Shown here: in pieces, positions 12,428 through 22,617 of the stretch
Layout of the letters: every line of letters starts with the position of its first letter
Position numbering within the stretch: position 1 is the first letter of the stretch
NCBI GenBank assembly: GCA_019009955.1
Contig: CM032229.1
Coordinates: forward strand, 79,642,501-79,706,500
Direction: 5' to 3'
Origin: Riptortus pedestris
Taxonomy: Eukaryota; Arthropoda; Insecta; Hemiptera; Alydidae
DNA length: 64,000 bases
Translations under genes and position numbers: made by a program
Notes under the pieces: model-generated
Seen by the model: only the letters and a program-made list of their open reading frames with translations
What the model was told of the DNA's origin: nothing
Databases searched by the model: none

Positions 12428-12559
12428 CACCCTCTCTCTCCCCCCCCTCTCCCTCTCTCTCTCTCTCTCCCCCCCCTCTCTCTCTCCCCCCCTCTCTCTC
12501 TCGCTCTCTCTCTCCCCCCCTCTCTCTCTCTCTCTCTCGCTCTCTCCCTCTCGCTCTCT

Positions 12560-12637
<78 letters not shown>

Positions 12638-12769
12638 CTCTCGCTCTCTCTCTGTCTATCTCTCTCTCTCCCTCTCTCTATTTCTTTCCGTCTCTCACCC
12701 CCTCTCTTTCGGGCTCTCTCACTCTCTCTTTCTTCCTATTTCATTCCGTCCCCATCGTACCACTCTCTT

Positions 12770-12818
<49 letters not shown>

Positions 12819-12825
12819 TCCCCTT
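11965..12825 (+). repeat. Long (CT)n / pyrimidine tract
   Basis: About 850 bases of nearly pure CT dinucleotides with C-runs and occasional G. Open frames across it encode only Arg/Glu or Leu/Ser runs and are not genes. Confidence 0.95.
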
Positions 12826-12980
12826 TTATATTAAGTTAAAACTTGTATCCAGCCTAATTTTGCCATTAATGTTTATATAGAAATCACATCAGACGACATT
12901 AAAATTCAGAGAGCATATAACTCAGTAGTAAAGTATATATTCAATTCTAAGTTAGATGAGCACATTACATCGCACATTAA

Positions 12981-12994
12981 CCCTGGAATACTAA
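12981..12994 (+). repeat. Left terminal inverted repeat of the mini-piggyBac
   Basis: CCCTGGAATACTAA directly after TTAA; 13 of 14 bases match the right terminus. Confidence 0.85.
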
Positions 12995-13217
12995 CTTTCT
13001 CAGAGAAGGCGTTTAAAACTAATGTACTTATTGGTGACGTCGGTAAGATTTTTTTTTTTTATTTAAGGTGGAATAAAATACCAATTTTTTAAACACTAAC
13101 AAATTTTTATTTCATATAACATATTATGTACAATAATTATAAAATTTAACAGAAATATTAGAACATAAGTCAATAAAATGAAACAACTAGAAAAAAAAAA
13201 ATTAAAAAATTGATCAA

Positions 13218-13867
13218 TCACTTTCCGTCGTTCGCACACTGAGGACACATTATATTAGTATACTCACCGCAAATTCCGTTATTGCAGGTGCCGCAATAGG
13301 ACTTTGTCATCTTTCTTTTACTGTAGTGGCACAAGTAACAATATGATCTTTTTCCAAATTTATTCATCTCTTCTACTTGTAGTGGTACAAAGCGATTGTC
13401 TAATTTCAAATTTTGTCTGATATCTAATTTCAGCTTGTTTGAAATAGTTGGTATGGATAACTTCTTCAATAATCTTCTCTTCAATTTCCTCTTCTTTCTC
13501 AGGTTGATAAGAGGGGTCTTCATCAGAGTCATCAGAATTTTCGATGTACTCCAAGTTACCTTCAGTTTCATGCTCTTCTTCACTTAGCTCACGCATGACT
13601 TCAAGAATTTCCTCTATAGTCGAGTAAGTATTCACTGGACCCTAAAACAATTTATTATCTAGTTGAAATCATAAGAAATCATTAATACTGAATTACTAAC
13701 ATAAGTAGCGGCAACGTGTACAATGATAATACACTATTACTAACATACGCAGCGGCGACGTATATTATGATAATACACTATTACTATCATGCGCTGTTGC
13801 GACGTGTATAAAAAATTCTACACAAACTATTGTACGTATTAAAGACGTAGTGACTTACCTTATTCAT
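13218..13867 (-). pseudogene. piggyBac-like transposase, internally deleted (N-terminal acidic part joined to C-terminal zinc finger)
   Basis: Exon 1 is only ATG AAT AAG (13867-13859), followed by a consensus donor GTAAGT. The intron (13858-13642) ends TTTTAG, and exon 2 starts at 13641 in the same phase. Exon 2 first encodes an acidic, Glu/Asp-rich segment (STIEEILEVMRELSEEEHE and onward), as at the N-terminus of piggyBac transposases. After about 60-80 codons the reading switches frame, and the second frame ends in a cysteine-rich module, CYLCHYSKRK...YCGTC...CGEY...CPQC, like the C-terminal zinc-binding domain of the family. The DDD catalytic core, normally several hundred residues, is absent. 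The protein could not catalyse transposition but might have bound transposon ends. Confidence 0.75.
13697..13812. repeat. Three tandem ~45-bp units inside the transposase intron
   Basis: Units centred on AGCGGCAACG (13706), AGCGGCGACG (13751) and CTGTTGCGACG (13793), each followed by an ATGATAATACACTATTACTA-like spacer. The unit core resembles the sequence adjoining the right terminus of the element. Confidence 0.75.
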
Positions 13868-14028
13868 TGTAGAAAACACTAAATATGGCGTAATAACTGT
13901 GTTTTCTTGACGGCAACCTGTGGATAACTAAACACTAGAGGCTTACATTGGAGGGGGAACTTGAAACTACGAAAAACAAAATGGCGGCAACCGATTTTCC
14001 TTTGAAGCCTAAGTAGCGGAGACGTATA

Positions 14029-14042
14029 TTAGTATTCTAGGG
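14029..14042 (-). repeat. Right terminal inverted repeat of the mini-piggyBac
   Basis: TTAGTATTCTAGGG directly before TTAA; reverse complement of the left terminus with one mismatch. Confidence 0.85.
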
Positions 14043-14329
14043 TTAAAGCTCTTGGATGGCTCACTTCTAAGGTGTATCGACGCTTAAATATAATGTCTCT
14101 TGCAAAGAAGATTCTGGATTTTGGAGGTCTCAGAACTCTTAATGAGCTCAAAGATATTTTACTTGCGAGCTTAATTCTATTGGGATATCGCTGGTTAAAG
14201 ATTAATATTCATCAGACCCCCAGCTATTCCAATCGCTTCAAAGATTCTGTAGAATATGGCATCTATTATTGTGGGTGTTTTAATTACATTGGACGATTAC
14301 TACGGGTAATTACTAAGGCCAGCTCTTAA

Positions 14330-15040
14330 ACTATTTCTAGCCATTAAAATCGCAATTATTTAAAGTCCTAGTTTTCATATCAGATGTAATAAAAATGCAA
14401 AGTATAAATGAATATGATAGAAAACGTTTTTGTCATATTTTCATTAGATACTTTAGGTTGCAATGTTAAGAATAAAAAAAATAAAGTGAAAACATTGATT
14501 GTTTTATAGGCCGATAAAAGCCTTGGTTATGCGTTATTATTAGGATGAGTATGAGAACAGATATACCTTCTGCAAACCTGGGAGAACTGTATTCTACTCG
14601 CCTGTGGTCCTGCCCACTCTACACCTCTGAAATAAAATGAGCTATATTACAAGTCCCTAACCTGTAGGATAAAAGGAATTACCACTTACCGTTCATATAA
14701 ACGCACCCCCCCCCTACCTCTTTTAGATTCTTTACCAAAAGTAAGACTCCTTAGATCCCGTAGTACTCCCCTGAGTGTCCTCTCTCAGATAAGACTTAGC
14801 TAGTCTTTAAATACCTCACCAACTTCATAGCCAATAGTAATGAGCTTGTCTCAAAACTAAGTTGGTCTTCAAACGCACAAAATAGAAACCCAGTCTTTTG
14901 AAGTATTTGATATGTTTCATTATTTTTCAACAACAGATCCCATTTAGGTGCTCGAAGCGTTTCTTTAAAAACGAAATTTTAATTTCTTCATTTCTAGAGA
15001 AATTTTGGATCATTGCGTCATGCTTATGCCAAAATGATTT
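14330..15040. other. AT-rich stretch with no recognised gene
   Basis: A poly-C patch lies near 14707; otherwise no coding sequence or repeat was recognised. Confidence 0.4.
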
Positions 15041-15549
15041 TAGCAGATTTCCCTCAAGGGAAATCAGCTATTGAGGTCGTACTCATGACGCGATTTTCGA
15101 AAAAAAAATTTTCAATTGTCCATCGATCCTACCCAGGAAATGAGCGTTTGATCGTTACCAAACTCGATATTTAAACGTTTTATGCAAAAAGACAGATCAA
15201 GTTCGTTAATGGCTGAAATCGGACCAGTGGGAGGGGGGTGGTTTAGAGGGGGGATTTTTGAAAATTTGAAATATCTCAGTTACCATACGTCGGATCAAAA
15301 CATTGTATAGGACCGATCTTATTGCAAATTAAATTTACTATAAATATGGTTCTATACATTTATTCTCTATCTTGAATATTAACCGAGATATTTGCATTTT
15401 TATGAAATGAGGGCATATAACGGATGATTTAGTTCCCCGCCAAAAGCTAGTTCGGCCCTTTGCCGTAACTGTTCGGCTCTCGTATGGAGATTTCTCTATT
15501 GTTCAACTTCACGTGGGAAATCTGCTTAGTTTACGCGTGACGAACTTTT
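15041..15549 (+). mobile_element. HINE/Helentron-like element copy D, lacking the (AT)n core
   Basis: Starts TAGCAGATTTCCC with palindrome GATTTCCCTCAAGGGAAATC. The sequence jumps from CCCAGGAAATGA directly to GCGTTTGATCGTTACC, so the segment with the (AT)n core found in the other copies has been deleted. The GGACCAGTGGGAGGGGGG, AAATATCTCAGTTA and AATATTAACCGAGATA blocks and the GGGAAATCTGCTTAG inverted repeat are present; the 3' hairpin is collapsed (TTTACGCGTGACGAAC). Confidence 0.75.
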
Positions 15550-15626
15550 AAATTTAGTGGTAGCTATTATAAAACGGAGTAAGGCCTTATAATGAGATTC
15601 ACTTTAAGTCCCCTGGTGGTTGATAT

Positions 15627-15870
15627 TGTTAGTTTATTACAAAATCAGTAATAAACGTTGTTTATTAGAGTTCTTTTGGATTCAAAAATTGATCAGACAC
15701 AAGCTTTATCAGTTTTTATCACTGCACAATTTATTTATCAATGCACTACACGCTTGGTTAATTATTCTTAACTACTACTCAGTCTATGCACTGATAGCTT
15801 CACTGTTCTTCTTAGTACGCTGTCCAATAACTCACTCACGATCACTGAAGTTCACAACAACAAGTCAAGT
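15627..15870. mobile_element. Old LTR fragment of the gypsy family
   Basis: TGTTAGTTTATTACAAAATC and following text align along about 240 bases with the start of the LTRs at 20748, 26443 and 52869 (shared AATAAACGTTG, AGTTCTTTTGGATT, CACTGCACAATTTATTT and CAATAACTCACTCACG-like segments), but with many differences. The 3' part is missing. The open frame here is an artefact of the LTR. Confidence 0.75.
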
Positions 15871-16599
15871 GGAGTTGACTAAAGATTTGGAGGTTCGCAA
15901 TTATCGTATAAGATAAGAATAGTTGCTTTCCTGTTCCCATCCCTTATCTGCGCCTGGTGAAGTAATAAGCTGAATAAGCTGCGCATTAAGACTGCTTACA
16001 AATGCTGGCAATCATTAGCTCTTTTATCAGGGGTCTAGGATAACGTTGACCCCCTGAACAGGTCTCGATATTATAGAATATCTCAGTCCACTTTTTAGAT
16101 TTCGTATGTCCGGCAAAATGGCAGGTAGATAAGAGGACGATTGAATGAGCACGTCGCTAGAAATAGCGTGTTACACGCACATGTCAAGAAAAAAAAACCA
16201 TGACAAGTCGGCTGTTAAATATGAACTTCTTTTTGACGCAAAAAAGGTTAATTCGCTACGTACATAAAATTTGCTATATAATAACTTGGACAGGTTGAAC
16301 AACACAGACATTTATATAAAAACATTAATATAAGAACGAAGACCACATAAACAGATAATGGTAAAAGAGGGAATAATATAAAGATGAGGCCCCTCTTATC
16401 GCTCACGAATCCTTGGACCCCAGTTACAGCGAATACTTGGTTCAAACCAGTTTTCTGTCAATAGTAGAAAATTATCTTGTTTTTCTGTTCTTTTCCCATT
16501 ACAAATTGTATTAATTCTCTTTTTGTTCTTCCTGTTTGTTATTATTTCTTTATATTTTTTATTCTGAGTCATTGTTTTTAAACTATTATGACCACAATA
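15871..16599. other. Stretch with no recognised gene
   Basis: Nothing recognised. The open frame on the minus strand at 16248-16445 is hydrophobic and unremarkable. Confidence 0.4.
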
Positions 16600-16931
16600 T
16601 TAAATTGTTGTATTTTTTTTCTATACCACACTCGACATTTAAATGTTTCAGTCAACACAAAAGATCATATCTGTTATTTGGGGGGGGGGATTCAAAAATT
16701 CTAAATATCTCCGTTATAATGAGTCGAATAGAAAAATGTTATAGAATCAATCTCTTTGAAATACTGTTGCACTATAATTGCTGTTCTGTATATTTTTTCG
16801 AAAAACAAATATGAAGCTAGTCTTTTCTGGTATTCAGTAAGAATATCTGGTGAGATATCACTAGTGTGTCATACCAGCACGTGGGAAATTTGCTTAGTTT
16901 ACGCAGCCTCTGTGAGACCGGTTTTTTGGAT
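16600..16931 (+). mobile_element. HINE/Helentron-like 3' fragment, copy E
   Basis: A poly-G/GATTC block, AAATATCTCCGTTATAATGAG and the 3' end CACGTGGGAAATTTGCTTAG plus CGCAGCCTCTGTGAGACCGG are recognisable, with the 5' half missing or too decayed to see. Confidence 0.6.
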
Positions 16932-17560
16932 TTTTTTCTCCAGTTTTCATATATATACCTATATTTTATTTCTATATATTCATTGAGACCCTCATTTTAT
17001 ATTTTTATATACAATCTTTTAGAATAATTGCTACTGTACATTTATCCTTCTATGTATAAATAAAAAAAATGTATGAATTTCTAATTGTTTGTGTTTGACA
17101 GTAGGGCGGCGATGATGGCGCTAGTGACGCTCTGCTGCGACAATTTAATGCATGTGAAGCAACAAGGCACATATTTTTCTTGATTCTTTTCTGTGTGTTG
17201 CATATTTGTGTACTAACATAATATGACGAGTTGTAATAAAATAGCTTTCATTCTCCGATTGATCTTTTTATTAAAATGAATCTAATGTATTGTAAAGACC
17301 AACTGTAGCAAGAATATGCAGGAGCCATATTAAAGAAAACCTGTTACAAAGTGTGTATGCATGAAGAAAAATAAAAGTATTTCTAGATATATAAGATAAA
17401 GAGAAGATATAAAAGAGTGTATGAAAGTTAGTGGTATAAAAGTGAGAGCTGGGAAGAAGTTAAGTTGAACTCTTTATATATTCATCGTGGGACTGATAAA
17501 ATATTTACCTTACCTCTTATTCCTCTCTCACTCTTTCTTCCACTCTGAGTCCCTTATTCT
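16932..17560. other. No recognised gene; purine block leading to a CT tract
   Basis: Contains GTGGTATAAAAGTGAGAGC near 17432 and a pyrimidine-rich run from about 17500. No coding sequence recognised. Confidence 0.35.
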
Positions 17561-17571
17561 CCCCCTCTCTC

Positions 17572-17603
<32 letters not shown>
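17561..17603 (+). repeat. (CT)n microsatellite
   Basis: CT dinucleotides with a single G interruption; the open frames across it are low-complexity artefacts. Confidence 0.9.
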
Positions 17604-18775
17604 AATGTATTTATCTCTCTCTTGATCTCTCTCACTTACACATTTTATATTTCTCTGATCCTTTTTGAATTCTCTTTGTCTAGCCGTTTTTTCTCCCAAC
17701 GCTTACCTCTGTAGATAAGAATCGACTACAAACTATATATTCATTTCAGCTGAATACTTTGAACAGCTTTTCAGTTCAACGGATCATTGTTATTGTGAAA
17801 ACATGTATACTTTGAAATATCCGTTTTTGAGATGCTGGATGGTGAAGGAATTATTATCTAAGGTAACAAAAAAACGCCCCTTCACTGTTGTCAACTTTGA
17901 AGGAACGAGGCGTTTTTTCTTACTTGAGATACTTTGGAATACCTTTACTAAATTAAACGTAAAATTTACTAAGGATTTATTTAAGAACTAGAATAAATGA
18001 CACTAAGTAAGGGTCATTATTTGTCATCAATATAATTCTAATTTTTGCTAATTAAATATAAGAAAAAAATATTTGACTTAGGAGATATGAGTGGGTAGCT
18101 TAGAAGGAGCTTGTCAGGCCAAATGCCAGCCAATCAAACCTTTACCTCTAGAGAAAATTATCAAAAGTTATTTATGTCAAAAATTTTGCTCAGTATTAAT
18201 CATTCGCGGCTCATCTGCAATAATATATGGTATAAATAATAACCCTGGCATCAGTCGTAAAAATAAAAAAAATAAACTTTCCATACTAAAAAAGAGTCTA
18301 GGACATTTGATATTTTTGTATTGTTTGAAAAACGTAAAAACAGGAGTTATAAATTGTGAAAAACGTTTTGTTAGTAATTATGTATTTTTTTTAAACAAGT
18401 AAACAAAAGAAAATAATTAATTAAGAATTATAACTGATTATTAATTGCAACCTCATGTAGCATTGAGTGTGCAAAAATAATCTGAGAATTTCCCTTATAT
18501 GCTACCCTCATGACGGAACGTCATTGCGGGATAGTATATCAAAACGCCGTACACTCTGGAAGAGACCACCTCTATTGACAGTGCCAGTACATTTGGACGT
18601 CTTAGAACTACAGCAGTCATCATACTGATATAAAAAGGTTAAAATTTGATAGACAGAAACTAAAATGCCATTCTTAAAACAAAATATAATTATACCATGC
18701 ATTCTGCCATTTTAACGTAATATTTTTCGATATTGTGATATATTTTGTTGTTCACGTACAAGGAACTTCTTTTAT
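17604..18775. other. AT-rich stretch with no recognised gene
   Basis: Open frames at 17803-17991 and 18091-18402 show no recognisable domain. The second opens with GTG rather than ATG. Neither is called as a gene. Confidence 0.4.
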
Positions 18776-18862
18776 CAACTACGGCTTATCGGATTATCTA
18801 CAGGTTACCACACATTTCTACCAGGGGGTAGCACTGAATATTTTATTTTATGACTTCGTTAC
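18776..18862 (-). mobile_element. Decayed SINE family 1 remnant (3' half)
   Basis: GGATTATCTACAGGTTACCA followed by a CCAGGGGGTAGCAC-like segment and TTTATGACTTCGT matches, with changes, the reverse complement of the SINE body; the tRNA-like head is absent. Confidence 0.6.
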
Positions 18863-19671
18863 CCAAAAAAATTCGTATTGTCCGGCTGAACTCCTGTTGG
18901 TTTCCTAATTTCACGAATACTAACGTTTTAAGTAACAAGCCTAAACTCAGCCACAATATATTTCCTTTATTATAATTTTGAAAAGTTATTCAAGTTTTAT
19001 TTAACTGCTTATAAATGACTTGTCGAAGACTAACGTTGATAATCTTAGCCGCAACAAGACAAACCCCTTACTTTAATGCCTCAGCCTGTTCTCGCTCACT
19101 AAACCATGGTATGTCTCTGAAGAAATATTTTCTGCTTTAAGTAGCATTATCAAATGTTTCGGTTCTGTCAATTTGTATATAATGATTTAGTCTTTGTTAT
19201 CTTACTTGTCTCAGACGAACCTTTAAAGTGTATTTAGGTCTCTTATATAATCATAAAAATGATAAGCTAAACCGTAAATATGTGCTCAGTTAAAACTAGC
19301 ATCGTTTGATTTTCTTGAATAGAGTTCCAGGCCTTTCTCAAGAGTTCTATTAGTTGTCCAACCACCTTTGCTCCTCATTGGTTATTGTTTAGAACATCAG
19401 ACGTTTCGTTATGTTTTATTGGTAAAGGTCAGTGTTTCTATGTAACTCTCATATAGGAAGTGCTTTCTTTTATTTCTTGGGAAACTACCTCGTAAAATAA
19501 CTAAAAACTCGTGAGAGAAATAATGGCTCTGTAACCAAAAGTTTTACGTTTTCTAAAATTCGTACAACGGAACCATTTAAATTTACATACATATCATCTA
19601 CGTGGTCTTGTTGATTAAAGTTTAAAAATTAATTAAAATATTTGTTTTAGTAAATTTTGGAAAACATTTCA

Positions 19672-19673
<2 letters not shown>
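18863..19673. other. AT-rich stretch with no recognised gene
   Basis: No coding sequence or repeat recognised. Confidence 0.4.

Positions 19674-19721
<48 letters not shown>
19674..19721 (+). repeat. (AT)n microsatellite
   Basis: About 48 bases of pure AT dinucleotides. Confidence 0.95.
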
Positions 19722-19724
<3 letters not shown>

Positions 19725-19777
19725 TTTATTATTATTATATTGTTAAGAGGCACTGAAGTCCTGTCTTGTTTTCCTCT

Positions 19778-19870
19778 ATTTTTGATCCTGTGACAAATAA
19801 AAAAAACAAAGCAGTATGTTCGATAATTAATTTGGTATATGAATATTTATCTCCCTTATGCCCTCATGTT
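19778..19870. repeat. Unclassified dispersed repeat, copy 1
   Basis: TTGATCCTGTGACAA and the following TTAATTTGGTATATGAATAT...TTATCTCC segment align with 50571-50670 (CTGATCCTGTGACAA and TCAATTTGATATATAAATAC...). No family is recognised. Confidence 0.5.
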
Positions 19871-20250
19871 CAAGGCATATTTATATTACATAATTATGGC
19901 CTGTAAATAATTAGAATTCACAATTGTTTTTTTTTTAATAGCCAGTTTATCTCCTAGTATTTCAGACAGTATTTCTTATGTACCAAGAGACATTCTAGTG
20001 TCCTTATGCCATCTACAAGCAGTGAACATATACATACACATTAATGTGAATGTTGAGCAATGGCCTGCAGACCACGGCTTCTCAGCGGGCTTAAACTCCC
20101 ACCCCTCAACTTCTTTTCTCTTTTATACACATATAAACTACTAGTGTCACTCGTGTCTAACCGTATATAGTTCTTGTTTTGGAAATGTTTTGCAGTTCTT
20201 CCTTTTGGCAATAAGATAGAAGGTTCTTCGCAATCAATCTATTTATTCAT

Positions 20251-20707
20251 AAAAAGTCCGTCACGCGGGGCTGCGTAAACGAAGCAGATTTCCCACGAAA
20301 AGTTATACAATAGATACATCTCCATAGGAGTGCCGAACCGTTACGGAAACGGCCGAACTAGCTTTTGGCGGAAAGCAATAGAAGCGTCCATAGCTCGTCC
20401 GTCACACTCAATAAAAATGCAAATATCTCGGTTAATATTCAAGATAGAGAATAAATGTATATAACAATATTTATAGTAGTTAGTGTGCAAGACGATTGAC
20501 TCTATACAATTTTTCGATCCGACGTATAGTAACCGAGATATTTCGAATTCTGAAATTCCCCCTCTAACCCCTCCCCCCTCCCACTGGTCCGATTTCAGCC
20601 ATTAACAAACTTAATCTTTCTTTTTACATAAAACAATTAAATACCGAGTTTGGTGACGATTAAAGAAAAATCGCCACCAAACTCTTGAACCGCTAGAGTG
20701 GTAACAG

Positions 20708-20747
<40 letters not shown>
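20251..20747 (-). mobile_element. HINE/Helentron-like copy F, 3' half (split by the gypsy element)
   Basis: On the minus strand this is the 3' half: the plus strand reads AAAAAGTCCGTCACGCGGGG with CTGCG (hairpin), then GCAGATTTCCCACG, AAATATCTCGGTTAATATTC, the CCTCCCACTGGTCCGATTTC block and (AT)n from about 20712. The other half resumes at 27125 after the retrotransposon. Confidence 0.8.
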
Positions 20748-20751
<4 letters not shown>

Positions 20752-21420
20752 ACGTTTTTATTACAAAACCAGTAATAAACGTTGTTAATAAGAGTTCTTT
20801 TGGATTGCAAAATTAAACACACACAAGTTTCACAGTTTATCACTGCACAATTTATTTCACAATACTCTTGGTTAATTATTACTACTCACAATATTAACCA
20901 AACACTGATAGTGTCACTGTCCTTCAGATTACACAGTCCAATAATTCACTCACGGTCACTGAAATTCACATAAAACGACGGCACTGCACTGTCCTTTACT
21001 TCGCGGCACTGCACTGTCTTAAACACGGCACTAAACTGTTACTTACAGTCACGGCACAACACTGTTCTTCTTATAAAAACACTTTACCACACTGCACTAA
21101 GTCGCACTGTAGCACCGATGTGACCATCAAGACATCTGAGCGTAAAACTGACTGTGGGGTACTGTGAGAATTCCTTTTAAATGCTTGTAGAAGTGTCTAG
21201 GCATAGAAGGTTCCATGTTCGAGAAAGGTCTAGAAGTTCCAAGGAGACGGCTATAATTAGATTTAGCTGTACAGGCTTAAATGGAGAGCAGGGTGAGACC
21301 GAGGCTTTTCCAAGAAGGGCTAGAAGGGGCTAGTAAGGACGCGACCAATTAGGGGCACTTCTCTGAACTCCTCCGCACTCCCCAATCACGAGGTTCCTGG
21401 TATATTTAATCTACGCAACA
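20748..21420 (-). repeat. 3' LTR of the gypsy element (673 bp)
   Basis: On the plus strand it starts TGTTACG and ends GCAACA, giving the TG...CA edges. It aligns with the right LTR but differs by several indels, including 11 bases (AAGTCGCACTG region) present here and absent on the right. Confidence 0.92.
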
Positions 21421-21436
21421 CTGCCGCCCACTTAAG
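21421..21436 (-). other. Probable polypurine tract
   Basis: On the minus strand the bases immediately upstream of the 3' LTR read TTAAGTGGGCGGCAG, purine-rich and correctly placed for plus-strand priming. Confidence 0.55.
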
Positions 21437-21468
21437 CCTTTTCGTCCCGAATAGGCTCAATATCGCCT

Positions 21469-21831
21469 TTACCATACTTGGTTGGCCAGTCGCTCTAGGT
21501 GTATCACTTTCATTTTAGACCTCGGATTGTGGTATCTCTGAATTCTGTAGACCACGTCTTTCAATCTCTTGATCACCTTGTAAGGTCCCTCCCAGTGCGA
21601 CTGCAATTTAGGCGATAGTCCTTTCTTGCGTTGTGGGTTAAATAGTAGAACCATTTGTCCTTCAGTGAATCCCTCTGTATTTGCGGCTCTATCATACCTG
21701 GTTTTCATCTTGTCACTTGTCATTTTAATACGGCTGCGTACAAACTCATGGAGGTCATGCAGGTCTTCCTGTGGCTGGGAAGTATTTCCATTGCCTTCGC
21801 AGGACCGTCCGGGTTTGGCTACAAATTCCAA
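21469..21831 (-). pseudogene. Integrase C-terminal segment (GPY/F module)
   Basis: The frame ends the pol region. A tail segment contains GQMVLLFNPQRKKG and HWEGPYKVIKRLKDVVYRI, the GPY/F module of Ty3/gypsy integrases, involved in integrase multimerisation and target contact. It ends at the TAA at 21471-21469. The frame differs from that of the adjoining integrase core, so a frameshift lies in the overlap around 21820. Confidence 0.85.
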
Positions 21832-22193
21832 GTCAGCCTTAGTTCTGCTCCAAATATGATTTTCGCTGGAGTACGGGAGGTGGAATCATGGACGGCTGAC
21901 CGGTATGCCAGTAGAAATTTTTGTATGTGCACATCCCAATCCTTTTGGTGTGTGGTAACCACTTTTCTGAGATATTCATCCAGTGTCCGATTAAATCTTT
22001 CGACCATGCCATCAGATTGTGGATGAAGTTGTGTCGTTCTTGTGTTTCTTTTTGATACCATACAATTCACACATTTCCTTGAAAATGACCGATTCGAAAT
22101 TTCGCCCCTGGTCAGATGGAGTTCTATTGGAACTCCGTATCGGCACACCAAACGCATCCACAACCGTTTTGGGCTCCTGGTTTGGGATGGCAT
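21819..22193 (-). pseudogene. Integrase core, second part
   Basis: Contains QLHPQSDGMVERFNRTL, the segment with the catalytic Glu of the DDE core (the SDGMVERFNR motif), followed by WDVHIQKFLLAYRSAVHDST typical of gypsy integrases. It is out of frame with the upstream core, which holds the first two Asp residues. Confidence 0.88.
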
Positions 22194-22596
22194 ACACTTC
22201 GGGCCATTTGCTGAAATAGTCCATTACAACTAGGACATACCGGTTTCCAGCTTCACTGGCAGGGAATGGACCAGCAACATCGATGGCTATCCGCTCGAAG
22301 GGGGCACCTGCGTTGTACTGATGAAGCTTGCCACGACTTCTTCTCGTTGGACCCTTGGCTGCAATGCACTGGTCGCAATTGGCTATCCAATCGGCTACAG
22401 ATTGTTGACATCCCACCCAGTAAAATCGTTGTTTTATCTTTTCCAGGGTTTTTGTAATTCCCAGATGGCCGCCGCTCGGACCGTTTTGGAACTTCTTCAA
22501 TATCTCATTTATCCTGGAAGTGGGCACGACAATTAGGTCGGTTGTGGTTTTGCCATCTATGCCCTCCCAAGATCGATATAAGCAGCCCTCCACCAA
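22012..22596 (-). pseudogene. Integrase zinc domain and first part of the catalytic core
   Basis: Residues about 43-85 show SGGHLGITKTLEKIKQRFYW followed by CDQC, the zinc-binding N-terminal domain. The usual first His of the HHCC set appears to be replaced (FQNGPSGGH where LHNG-like text is common), which would weaken zinc binding. The core carries AIDVAGPFP (first catalytic Asp) and SDQGRNFES (second Asp). The region between them is shortened or shifted near VDAFGVPIR, indicating a deletion or frameshift. Confidence 0.88.
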
Positions 22597-22617
22597 TTTT
22601 AGGCTGTTCCACTGGAC

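Larger units (their letters stand above)
12981..14042 (-). mobile_element. piggyBac-like internally deleted element (1062 bp) with TTAA duplications
   Basis: Flanked by TTAA at 12977-12980 and 14043-14046, the hallmark of piggyBac insertion. The left end reads CCCTGGAATACTAA and the right end, reverse-complemented, reads CCCTAGAATACTAA: a 14-bp terminal inverted repeat with one mismatch. It carries a shortened transposase reading minus-strand with a 5' intron. Three tandem units of about 45 bp containing AGCGGCRACGTRTA lie at 13697-13812 inside the intron, and a related sequence (AGCGGAGACGTATA) sits beside the right terminus, so these are probably transposase binding sites or their decay products. 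Confidence 0.88.
12835..14329 (+). pseudogene. LINE reverse-transcriptase C-terminal remnant, interrupted by a piggyBac derivative
   Basis: The plus-strand frame from 12835 runs without a stop to the TTAA at 12977-12980 and resumes in the same frame from 14047 to the stop at about 14329, so the LINE frame is continuous if the intervening 1066 bp (element plus one TTAA) is removed. Visible motifs are IQRAYNSVVKYIFN, then IKALGWLTSKVYRR and LAKKIL. These follow the pattern of LINE RT thumb/tail regions: a LQRAQNS..RFIF-like stretch, a LGWL motif, and an Arg-rich stretch followed by a hydrophobic helix. About 140 codons survive. The 5' side is cut off at the (CT)n tract. The clade (Jockey/R1-like by appearance) is an inference. 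Confidence 0.6.

Noticed and set aside
12077..12430. 117-codon open frame rich in Arg-Glu
   Set aside because: Translation of the (CT)n tract; low-complexity artefact.
18091..18402. 103-codon plus-strand frame
   Set aside because: Opens with GTG, no domain; AT-rich chance frame is more likely.
21421..21469. Envelope gene between integrase and the 3' LTR
   Set aside because: Only about 50 bases separate the pol stop from the LTR; no room for an envelope ORF.
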